Assembly: GCF_032452875.1 (NCBI RefSeq)
Contig: NC_083878.1
Span: 56,240,878 to 56,304,877, forward strand
From: Bos javanicus
Lineage: Eukaryota > Chordata > Mammalia > Artiodactyla > Bovidae
DNA length: 64,000 nucleotides
Direction of reading: 5' to 3'
Shown here: positions 55,122 through 64,000 of the stretch, piece after piece
How positions within the stretch are numbered: the stretch's first letter is position 1
Layout of the letters: every line of letters begins with the position of its first letter
Made by a program: the position numbers and the translations under genes
The notes under the pieces: model-generated
The model's database searches: none
What the model was told of the DNA's origin: nothing
The model's input: only the letters and a program-made list of their open reading frames with translations

Positions 55122-55430
55122 GAAAGAAAGTGAAAATCGCTCAGTGTGTCCGACTCTTTGGGACCCCTTGGACTGTCCATGGAATTCTCCAGGGCAGAAC
55201 ACTGGAGTGGGTAACCTTTCCCTTCTCCAGGGGATCTCCCCAACCTAGGATCGAACCCAGGCCTCCAGCATTGCTGGCTGTTTCTTTACCAGCTGAGCCA
55301 CAAGGGAAACCCAAGATCACTGGAGTGGGTAGCCTATCCCTTCTCGGGGGGATCTTCCTGACCCAGGAATTGAACTGGGGTCTCCTGCATTGCAGGCGGA
55401 TTCTTTACCATCTGAGCTACCAGGGAAGCC
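55122..55430 (-). mobile_element. Bov-tA SINE with duplicated tRNA-like part
   Basis: An antisense Bov-tA (55122-55312) is followed directly by a second antisense tRNA-like half (55313-55430), both ending in the head complement 'gagc(t/c)ac..agggaa'. It may be a dimeric subfamily or one copy inserted at another's head. Confidence 0.88.
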
Positions 55431-55439
55431 CTACTCAGC

Positions 55440-55580
55440 CACTTTTAAATCCTGAGACTTCAGCCTGATTAGTTAATCATTCTATGCCTTAGTTTCCTCT
55501 TATGATAAATAGACCAAAATCTTCTACATAGGATTACCATGAAGAATAAATGAGATAATTAAAGTAAAGCAATAAACGTC
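55440..55580 (+). repeat. MIR SINE
   Basis: Sense order: 'cattctatgccttagtttcc', 'tcttatgataaatag', 'gaagaataaatgagataatt'. Confidence 0.65.
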
Positions 55581-55854
55581 ATGCCCCCAAAATGCAGTAG
55601 TCCTTAATAGAGCACCTATTTTTATAGGAGTTCAAAGTGAGTAGATTTGAATTTTTGTTCTACCAATGGTATTTATTACATGTTGCCCATGACATTTTGT
55701 CCCTCTTAAATGAATCTCGGCACTATCCTGAGCCAGCTATGCCTTTCTCTTTGTTCCCCTTGTTCCCCTTCTCTACACCCAGATCTTTCCAGGGACCACT
55801 CTTCCTTGTCTGGATGCTGGCTTAGATGGGCTGCGGTAAAAATGGACAGGATAT

Positions 55855-55925
55855 TTGCACACCTTACCATATACCAGATGCTTCACATACATGACTTTAT
55901 TTAATCCTCACAAAACAATGTTCAT
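55855..55925 (-). repeat. MIR-like remnant
   Basis: 'ccagatgcttcacatacatg' and 'tttaatcctcacaaaacaa' are the antisense MIR end, just before a microsatellite. Confidence 0.5.
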
Positions 55926-55931
55926 AGTTTT

Positions 55932-56010
55932 TGTGTATATATATACACACATACACACATGTGTATATATATATACACACACGTGTGTGTGTGTGTGTGT
56001 GTCTAGCTGT
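55932..56010. repeat. TG/TA microsatellite
   Basis: Alternating TG, TA and CA units, ending in about ten TG repeats at 55984-56003. It is a probable length polymorphism and could adopt Z-form DNA. Confidence 0.92.
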
Positions 56011-57790
56011 ATACAGCTATATCAATATGTAGACAGATATATGGTTGAAAACTGATTCTTAGGTTACACAAATTGTTAAAAATGAGAGATTGAGCAAGTA
56101 TCTACCATGGTTCAATCTATCAGATACAAAATTGATTTTTTTTACATTATGCCCTGTCAGCTTTAATCTATAAGGGTTGATTTTTGAGCTGAGCTTTAAA
56201 CTAGGAATGGATGAGAAGACTAAGAGGGTAAGCCTTCCTGGTAGAAGCATTCAGGGAGAATTTAGTTAACTCCTAACAACCTCATTTGGTTGGATCTTAT
56301 TGTGTTTCATTACTGCTTCAGTATGCTCCTGTATAATTTAAGACCTATTGTGCCAAACTTTTCCAAAGGGGGAAAAATCATAAAAGTCAAGCTGAGACTT
56401 TCACAGTTATTTAGAGATTGTGATATCGCTGAATTTAAGCTATGTGAACAGAAAATACCAACCATTGGGGCAATAATTGCCACTAGGAAAAAAAATCCAT
56501 TTATCTTATATGAGCATCAAATGATTCTTGCATTGAAATAAAAAAAGAAAGAATTCCAGAATCATCCTTCCCTTGCTTTTTGATGACAATGCCACCCACT
56601 GCAGGTAATCAGTTCAGGGACATGTGGGAGGCTGCTACACAGGAGCTATGTAGGTTGGGTTTCTTTGGCAGGCAAGAACTGCCCCTCTGGGCAATGTACC
56701 CACTAAATAAAAAGTGGAAGGCAGCTAAGTTTTGCAAGCTTCACCCCAGGACTGACACTTGCAGTAAGAAATGGAGATGGGGCTTATAGATCCAGAAGCA
56801 AGGGAGGTCACAGGATGCGGAATGCCAAGGAACTTCACTGGTCTTAGATCTAAGATCTTAGCCACATAAATAGCACAAGATTTTTTTTTTTTTTTTGCTG
56901 TATTAATTTATGACTTGGTTTATAAGAACTCAATTCCGGTTAACTTTAACAAAAACACAAAGGTTAAATGGCAGATTGAGAATTATAGGAACAGATAAAG
57001 AGTACGGTTCAGAAAAGAGAAGACAAAAGAGCAACAGGGATTTTGGTGGCAAAATATAATGGTCTATTGTTTTAGGTCACTATTATAAAGGGTTAGATCA
57101 ATATTAATACCTTTTATTTTTGTTTCCATAATTCAAATCCCTGAAAGTTTAGTTTGGCCTGCACTGGGTCCTGTGCCTGCCCCCCTGACCAGGAAGAAGA
57201 TGGTACCTTGATCAATAGCTCCATCAAGATTGCCTATAATGGGGAAGTGGTATCTGGGACAGGGAAATCAATATGCTATTTCTAGAAGCTGTAAGAATGT
57301 AGGGCACAAGAAACCATCTGCTTTGGATTGTGCATTTTTACTCCTGAGGGCAGTACTTAGTTCCTCTAGAGCAACGACCAGCCCACAGAGTTTCTCTGTA
57401 GATGGGACACTTTTCACAATTGAAGTGAAAAAGAAGTTAACTATCTTTCCTACATACATCATATTTATGAGTATGTTCTATTTTTGTATTTAAAGGTTTA
57501 TTTCTTTTTAGCAACTATGATTATATACCTATTTTTTCTCCATTACTATTGCATTGGAATAATTTCCTATCATTAAATGTTTTCAAAAATATACTCTTTA
57601 ATGACTGTTACGTCATTGTGGGTTATCATAATTTATTCTATCTTCATCTGCAGTAAAGTTAAGTTTTTAAGTAAATTTAAACTTACTGTCATGGTTAACC
57701 TTGCACATAAATCTATGTACCCATCTGCAATTATTTTCCCAGGATAAATTCCTAGAATTAACAGGTCTAAACAAGTGAATACTGTTAGGA
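56011..57790. other. No recognised gene
   Basis: About 1.8 kb. Frames at 56290-56541, 56580-56789 and 57230-57493 are small and unrecognised. A T16 run lies at about 56881-56896. No young repeat is seen. Confidence 0.4.
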
Positions 57791-57791
57791 T

Positions 57792-58029
57792 TCAGTTCAG
57801 TTCAGTTCAGTCACTCAGTTGTGTCCGACTCTTTGCGACCCCATTGAACTGCAGCACACCAGGCCTCCTGTCCATCACCAACTCCCGGAGTTTACCCAAA
57901 CTCATGTCCATTGAGTCGGCGATGCCATCCAACCATCTCATCCTCTGAGGTACCCTTCTCCCACTTTCAATCTTTCCCAGAATCAGGCTCTTTTCAAATG
58001 AGTCAGTTCTTTGCATCAGTTGGCCAAAT
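57792..58029 (-). mobile_element. BovB LINE 3' fragment
   Basis: Antisense tail ('ttcagttcagttcagtcact') and C-terminal coding region to 'gcatcagttggccaaatta'. It is 5'-truncated to about 240 bases. Confidence 0.92.
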
Positions 58030-59384
58030 TATACATATTGCTAAATTTCCCTCAATAGAAGTATTTACATCCATAGAAGGAAAAGACAGAGTGGGGAAAA
58101 GGAAGATATAGGCATAAGACTAGCACCTTTAAGAGTATTTATAGACCACTGTCTGGCTTGGCACAGGGGAGATATTTGGTCTGGTTATATTGTGACCATC
58201 CCTGGACACAGGATGAATGCTCAGCTCCCAAGAGGGTATGTAGATTTCCAGGTTAGTTTGTGTCCCAGCCAGTGCTCTGTGACTGGAGATGTATTTGCAA
58301 TTGTTAGCACCAGAATGACTATAAACCAATCTTAATAAAGTACCCACAGCATGTCTAATTATAAGTACTGCATCATTTTGATAAAATCTTATTTGCAATA
58401 CCTAATTGCAAATGTACCCCTAGGCAATTAAATGAGGTGACTAAATCATTTTATTTCTTCCTCCAGGATTATTTGCATTCAATGTCTTCCTTCATAGATG
58501 AAAAATTGTGGTATATAATCAAATATAGAGGTGGAAGAGACGTAAAATAACATTATGCCAGGAGGCAAATGTGCAGAATGTGTACTAACTCTCTGCTAGT
58601 CAAATTCCAGTCTCTAACTAATTATTCAGGTCACACTGCATTTAATTGCTCGCTTATTTTTCTAGTCTTTCTCAAATGTAGGTACTCTAAGGATTGAACC
58701 CGTTCAGTGTTATATTTCCACTTGTTTTCTTGGCTGATGATGTAACAGTCTTTGAACTAAAGAATACCTGAGTTTGAATTACGACTCAGCTATTCAGCAG
58801 TTGTGTGATGAATATCAGCCTATTTCCTCATTTGTAAAATGGAATTCATAATAGCTATTTTCAAGGGTTGTTATGAAGAATGAATGAGATTACATATATA
58901 GTGCTTAACATATTTAGTATATATGGTAGCTACTTTATACTAATGATATATACTTGTTGAATGTTTAAAGAATTGTGTTTTTTACTCTGTAGAATCATTT
59001 TGTTTACTGGATGCCTAGGTCCTGTTCTCATGTATTCCTTTTTCCTTTTATCTTACTCTGTTCTCTAGCTACTACTTTCTTTATGTGTGCTCATGGCTTT
59101 GTTCATGATTTCATGACTGTCATTGTTTCTTGATAATTCTCTTTCTCCTAATCTTAGTTTACTGCTCTGGTCAACTAAGTTCCTGGGATGAATAGACTCT
59201 GTTTTCCCTGATCAGAGTATGTAATAAACATGTGCATTCTGTTCTTCTACTGATGTAGAGTATATGACCTCTAAGTCATCTATCATAGCACTCACGGTTA
59301 AAAAGTTTTTTCATCTATCTATCCATTCAACTATCTCCTTGTCAGCATCTACTCATGATAAACAGAGCATCATGTGTTTATTGT
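58030..59384. other. Mostly unrecognised, with one MIR
   Basis: The segment 58755-58920 is a sense MIR ('cagcctatttcctcatttgt', 'ataatagctattttcaaggg', 'atagtgcttaacatattta'). Elsewhere nothing is recognised; the minus frame 58129-58398 has no known protein. Confidence 0.5.
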
Positions 59385-59400
59385 ATCCCTCAGGTATTTA
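59385..59400 (+). repeat. Target-site duplication, left copy (twin-primed L1)
   Basis: ATCCCTCAGGTATTTA is repeated without mismatch at 60926-60941. A perfect 16-base duplication points to a relatively recent insertion. Confidence 0.95.
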
Positions 59401-60332
59401 TTTATTTATTTTTTTATGATCTTTTTATTTTTTTTTTTTATTTTATTTTATTTTTAAACTTTACAATATTGTATTAGTTTTGCCAAATATCTAAATGAAT
59501 CCGCCACAGGTATACCTGTGTTCCCCATCCTGAACCCTCCTCCCTCCTCCCTCCCCATACCCTCCCTCTGGGTTGTCCCAGTGCACCAGCCCCAAGCATC
59601 CAGTATTGTGCATCGAACCTGGACTGGTGACTCATTTCACATATGATATTATACATGTTTCAATGCCATTCTCCCAAATATCCCCACCCTCTCCCTCTCC
59701 CACAGAGTGCATAAGACTGATCTATACATCAGTGTCTCTTTTGCTGTCTCGTACACAGGGTTATTGTTACCATCTTTCTAAATTCCGTATATATGCGTTA
59801 GTATACTGTATTGGTGTTTTTCTTTCTGGCTTACTTCACTCTGTATAATAGGTTCCAGTTTCATCCATCTCATTAGAACTGATTCAAATGTATTCTTTTT
59901 AATGGCTGAGTAATACTCCATTGTGTATATGTACCACAGCTTTCTTATCCATTCATCTGCTGATGGGCATCTAGGTTGCTTCCATGTCCTGGCTATTATA
60001 AACAGTGCTGCGATGAACATTGGGGTACACATGCCTCTTTCCCTTCTGGTTTCCTCAGTGTGTATGCCCAGCAGTGGGATTGCTGGATCATAAGGCAGTT
60101 CTATTTCCAGTTTTTTAAGGAATCTCCACACTGTTCTCCATAGTGGCTGTACTAGTTTGCATTCCCACCAAAAGTGTAAGAGAGTTCCCACAGAGTTCAC
60201 TGTGGAGAGAACTCTCCAACAGTGTGGAGAGTTCCCCACACCCTCCCCAGCATTTATTGCTTGTAGACTTTTGGGTTGCAGCCATTCTGACTGGTGTGAA
60301 ATGGTACCTCATAGTGGTTTTGATTTGCATTT
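59401..60332 (-). mobile_element. Bovine-type L1, 3' segment (minus-strand sense)
   Basis: Starts with a T-rich tract, the complement of the poly(A) tail, then 3' UTR and ORF2 C-terminus. Minus frames 59778-60239 and 60115-60330 hold the C-terminal region. It stops at the complement of 'aaatgcaaat', and the rest of the element continues on the opposite strand. An extra palindromic block sits at about 60191-60236. Confidence 0.96.
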
Positions 60333-60925
60333 ATCCATGTACATATGGACACCTTATCTTTGACAAAGGAGGCAAGAATATACAATGGATTAAAGACAAT
60401 CTCTTTAACAAGTGGTGCTGGGCACACTGGTCAACCACTTGTAAAAGAATGAAACTAGAACACTTTCTAACACCATACACAAAAATAAACTCAAAATGGA
60501 TTAAAGATCTCAATGTAAGACCAGAAACTATAAAACTCCTAGAGGAGAACATAGGCAAAACACTCTCCGACATATATCACAGCAGGATCCTCTATGACCC
60601 ACCTCCCAGAATATTGGAAATAAAAGCAAAAATAAACAAATGGGACCTATTTAAATTTAAAAGCTTCTGCACAACAAAGGAAACTATAAGCAAGGTGAAA
60701 AGGCAGCCTTCAGAATGGGAGAAAATAATAGCAAATGAAGCAACAGACAAACAACTAATCTCAAAAATATACAAGCAACTCCTACAGCTCAACTCCAGAA
60801 AAATAAATGACCCAATCAAAAATTGGGCCAAAGAACTAAATAGACATTTCTCCAAAGAAGACATACAGATGGCTAACAAACACATGAAAAGATGCTCAAC
60901 ATCACTCATTATCAGAGGAATGCAA
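60333..60925 (+). mobile_element. Bovine-type L1, inverted 5' segment
   Basis: Sense on the plus strand, from 'atccatgtacatatggacac' to 'gaatgcaaat', where the right target duplication begins. This is the L1 stretch directly upstream of the segment at 59401-60332, in opposite orientation, overlapping it by about 10 bases of L1 sequence. That is the standard twin-priming arrangement. Confidence 0.96.
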
Positions 60926-60941
60926 ATCCCTCAGGTATTTA
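60926..60941 (+). repeat. Target-site duplication, right copy (twin-primed L1)
   Basis: Exact copy of 59385-59400. Confidence 0.95.
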
Positions 60942-61477
60942 AAATAACCTCCAATACTTCCAGTTTTTTCCTCTTCCTCTATAAATGACATTCTCCCTAT
61001 CCTTTTCAATATGTCACATGGCCCCTAGAAGGGTCCCAAATAGCCCCTTGGATAAGTTCCATTCCCTCAGCCTCATATGGAGGGCCCTGTCAGTTTATTC
61101 CTGTTGCCATTAAACTGTAATATTCAGCATTGAGTACTATTCTTTGGAAGAGATCTGGCTGAGTAAAACAAAGCAAGACTGTCGGCAGACTCAGATGACC
61201 TTTGGTAAAGGAATGACAAATGACAATGAGGTAGTAGAGAACATTTTATTTTGAGCAGAAAGCCGGTCTAAAACCCATAAAATCACCTTGTATGGGTTTG
61301 GGGACAGTCTTCTAAGCCAGAAAGCTTGAGTGCCATTGTTTTATTTTTCTTTTCAAAGATTTTTCTTCACGCTGCAAATCAGACAACATGGAGCAGCACT
61401 CCCTCTTTCCTCCTCAAATTAGAATCATAATGTCAGAATTTAAGCCTCATCTCTGGATCTATGAGCCATATTGTGTG
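60942..61477. other. No recognised feature
   Basis: About 540 bases unrecognised. The 61388-61609 frame runs from here into the next SINE. Confidence 0.4.
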
Positions 61478-61678
61478 TTTAGTCATTTCAGTCATGTCAG
61501 ACTCTTCTACTCTATCGACTGTTGCCCATCAGGCTCCTCTGTCCATGGAATTCTCCATGCAAAAATACTAGAGTGGGTTTCCATGCCCTCCTCCAGGGTA
61601 TCTTTCTGACTTGTGCATTGAACCTGGGTCTCGTGTGTTGCAGGTGGATTCTTTACTGCTGAGCCACCAGGGAAGCCT
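61478..61678 (-). mobile_element. Bov-tA SINE
   Basis: Full antisense copy, 'gtcatttcagtcatgtcaga' to 'gagccaccagggaagcc'. Confidence 0.92.
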
Positions 61679-61901
61679 GTGTATGACAAATAGGCACATC
61701 AATTAACATTTCTGGGCCATAGTTTTATCACCTGTAATGAACAAATCATATATGTGGGAATTTTGAAGCTTATTGTACATATCAGTTTTGTGGGACAGCA
61801 TACATCGTAAAAAGCTTTGAAAACCACAAAGAAGCATAATAATATAAAAAAAATCACCATTTAAAAAATTTCCCTCACTTTGAATTTTGGCTAGATATGC
61901 C

Positions 61902-62382
61902 AAGACATTCCTTTGCCAACAAAGGTTCGTCTAGTCAAGGCTATGGTTTTTCCTGTGGTCATGTATGGATGTGAGAGTTGGACTATGAAGAAGGCTGAGC
62001 ACCGAAGAATTGATGCTTTTGAACTGTGGTGTTGGAGAAGACTCTTGAGAGTCCCTTGGACTGCAAGGAGATCCAACCAGTCCATTCTGAAGGAGATCAG
62101 CCCTGGGATTTCTTTGGAAGGAATGATGCTAAAGCTGAAACTCCGGTACTTTGGCCACCTCATGCGAAGAGTTGACTCATTGGAAAAGACTCTGATTGTG
62201 GGAGGGACTGGGGGCAAGAGGAGAAGGGGATGACAGAGGATGAGATGGCTGGATGGCATCACTGACTCGATGGACATGAGTCTGAGTGAACTTTGGGAGT
62301 TGGTGATGGACAGGGAGGCCTGGCGTGCTGCGATTCATGGGGTCGCAAAGAGTCGGACATGACTGAGTGACTGATCTGATCT
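61902..62382 (+). mobile_element. BovB LINE 3' fragment with target duplication
   Basis: Starts 'aagacattcctttgccaaca' in the region after the RT core and ends in a CTGAT-repeated tail. GATATGCC flanks it exactly (61894-61901 and 62383-62390). The 61913-62233 frame keeps 106 codons of the C-terminal region (VVMYGCESWTMKKAEHRRID and onward) before a stop. Confidence 0.94.
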
Positions 62383-62390
62383 GATATGCC

Positions 62391-62724
62391 TTTGGTACTA
62401 TCTCTTTTCTTCACTGAATATGTACACTATGGTAACAATATCCTGTAATTTGATGGTTGCCCTGTGAGGTTGGTTCTTGCTGCGGTATCTTATTCTAATG
62501 GGAATTTTTTTAGTTATCATCTCTCCTGACCTCTTGACAACATTCAGCACTCTAATTCACTCCTTTTTGAAGCACTTTTTTCTTGGATTCTGTAATAACA
62601 TTCTCCTTGGTTTGCTTCTACTTCTCTAGTTAGTCATTCTTAACATTCTTTGCTAAATTTTTCTATCAACTTTTATGTTGTAACATCTCAAAGCTCAGTC
62701 CTAGGTTATCTTCTCTTTTTACTT
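62391..62724 (+). repeat. Probable L2 LINE remnant
   Basis: From about 62500, 'ctcttgacaacattcagca', 'ttctccttggtttgcttcta' and 'ctcagtcctaggttatcttc' are in L2 sense order. The first 100 bases are unrecognised. Confidence 0.45.
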
Positions 62725-62806
62725 TTTAAAAATTTGATACATTTCAAAATAATTACCAAAATAGAGTTGGTTAATACCTTTACCCCAGTACATAATTACC
62801 ACTTTA
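62725..62806 (-). mobile_element. Old L1, left part
   Basis: 'ttggttaatacctttacccc' and 'acataattaccacttta' are antisense L1. It resumes in register after the BovB at 63057. Confidence 0.5.
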
Positions 62807-63056
62807 GCTGAAACTCCAATACTTTGACCACCTGATGCAAATAACTGATTCATTTGAAAAGACTCTGATGCTGGAAAAGATTGAAGATGGGAGGAGAAGG
62901 GGGCGACAGAGGATGAGATGGTTAGATGGCATTACCAACTCAATGGACATGAGTTTGAGTAAACTCTGGGACTTGGTGATGGACAGGGAGGCCTGGTGTA
63001 CAGCAGTCCATGGGGTTGAAGAGTCAGACATGACTGAGTGACTGAACTGAACTGAG
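62807..63056 (+). mobile_element. BovB LINE 3' fragment in old L1
   Basis: Begins 'gctgaaactccaatactttg' and ends in the GAACT tail. CCACTTTA (62799-62806) and CAACTTTA (63057-63064) flank it with one mismatch. The 62835-63041 frame is its C-terminal coding remnant. Confidence 0.93.
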
Positions 63057-64000
63057 CAACTTTAAAAAATGTAATATTGTTAACTACAGTAACCACCCTA
63101 TACATCAGATTCCCAGAGCTTATTCATCTTACAACTGGAAATGTATACCCTTTGACCAATATCTCTCTATTTCCTTTTTCTTCACTTTATTTGTAAACTA
63201 TAAGTTTTTGCTTTGTGGTTTCCTTAACGTTTACTTAAAACATCTTACCTATAGAATAATCTCTTTTTCTCTGTAATTTAACTTTGATCACATACCAAAA
63301 TTTTACCTTTTACTCCCATTTTTTATGCCACAATTTCTCTCTTTTTATATTGTGTATTCATCAACAAATATTATTGTTATTACTATATTGAATACTTTGA
63401 ACCTTTAAACTTTTATACTAGAATTAAATGACTAACACAATACCATATTACAATATTAGAGTATTCTGAACTTGACTATATACTTACCTTTAGCCATATG
63501 TTTTATATTTTTATATTTTCAAGTTACTAATTAGCATTCCTTCATTTAAACTTGAAGAGCTCTTTCAGCACTTCTTATAAGGCAAGTCCAGTGGTGAGAA
63601 ACTCCCTCAACTTTATTGCAAAAGTCTTTAGCTCTCCTTTATTCTTGAGAGACAGATTTGTTGAGCAAAATATGCTTATTTTTTAGTAGGTTTTTCTTTC
63701 AGCCTTTTGGGTATATTATTCCTCACATCTGACCTGACACTGATTTTACCAATAAATCCACAGATAACTGCATGTGGATTCTCTTATATTAAAAAAAAAA
63801 ATCTTGTTTCTTTTGAAATTCTCCTGTTGTCTTTGATTTTAGACAGCTTTATTATAAAGTGTCTTGGACAGGATCATTTTGGATTGAGAATTTGAGATGA
63901 TCTATTAGCTTCATAAACTCAGATATCCAAATCTTTCTTCAGATTTGGGAAGTTCTCCATTGTTATTTAAATAAATGTTCCTCTCCTTTAAACTTTTCTT
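63057..64000 (-). mobile_element. Old L1-derived sequence to window end
   Basis: 'atattgttaactacagtaac' and 'gagcttattcatcttacaac' are antisense L1. Later blocks ('ttcagcacttcttataaggc', 'gatttgggaagttctccatt') belong to an old L1-type repeat related to that at 46005-46470. The 3' boundary lies outside the window. Confidence 0.5.

Larger units (their letters stand above)
60143..60988 (+). other. Chimeric 281-codon open frame across an L1 inversion
   Basis: The longest open frame in the window. The first 65 or so residues are antisense L1, the next 200 are true ORF2 C-terminus (including SKWIKDLNVRPETIKLLEEN and WAKELNRHFSKEDIQMANKH), and the last 20 come from the target duplication and flank. 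It exists because the inversion joined two strands, so I regard it as fortuitous. Confidence 0.6.

Overview
This window looks like intergenic or intronic nuclear DNA of a ruminant, almost certainly a bovid. The evidence is the repeat content. There are many tRNA-Glu-derived Bov-tA SINEs, dimeric Bov-A2 SINEs ending in CAG runs, BovB (RTE-clade) LINE fragments on both strands, ruminant L1 3' ends and one cetartiodactyl CHR-2 SINE. Older mammalian repeats (MIR, L2, old L1, hAT/Charlie, MER20-like) lie beneath them. I found no host protein-coding gene, tRNA, rRNA, CRISPR array, operon or phage feature. Nearly every long open frame is a piece of BovB or L1 coding sequence, or its antisense shadow. 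The species cannot be named from sequence alone.

Layout. 1-2.2 kb: MIR, then a BovB with inverted 5' part, landed at the edge of a Bov-tA. 3.0-3.3 kb: MER20-like transposon with a small SINE insert. 4.7-5.1 kb: head-to-head SINE pair. 5.4-6.7 kb: MIR and SINEs. 6.75-11.7 kb: mostly unrecognised AT-rich DNA. 11.7-13.7 kb: old L1 carrying a young L1 tail, then SINEs. 15.2-16.7 kb: L1 remnant and antisense BovB. 16.7-19.3 kb: unrecognised. 19.3-23.4 kb: BovB, L1, MIR, hAT and SINEs. 25.2-29.9 kb: SINEs, L1, CHR-2 and L2. 31.0-35.0 kb: L1 containing a near-complete antisense BovB that holds two further BovB copies. 36.4-40.5 kb: SINEs and MIRs. 41.2-44.2 kb: inverted L1 carrying a sense BovB. 44.2-46.6 kb: MIR interrupted by BovB, then L1 pieces. 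46.9-51.9 kb: old L1 interrupted by two oppositely oriented BovBs, one about 2.9 kb and nearly complete. 52.1-55.6 kb: TA/TG microsatellite, SINEs and an L1 3' end. 57.8-64 kb: BovB pieces, a twin-primed L1 with perfect 16-bp target duplication, L2 and old L1.

Bov-tA and Bov-A share the 3' terminus of BovB (the segment ending in GACTGAGCGACT), which fits the accepted view that BovB reverse transcriptase mobilises these SINEs. All BovB and L1 copies here are broken by truncation, stops, frameshifts or later insertions, so none looks autonomously active. The most informative signals are: three LINE insertions with inverted 5' segments; nested stacks that order insertion events; two BovB copies sharing the same two substitutions in reverse-transcriptase motifs; and short or inverted SINE insertions with clean target duplications. 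I see no undescribed molecular system. Boundaries were judged by eye from remembered family consensus sequences and are good to roughly 5-20 bases unless a target-site duplication fixes them.
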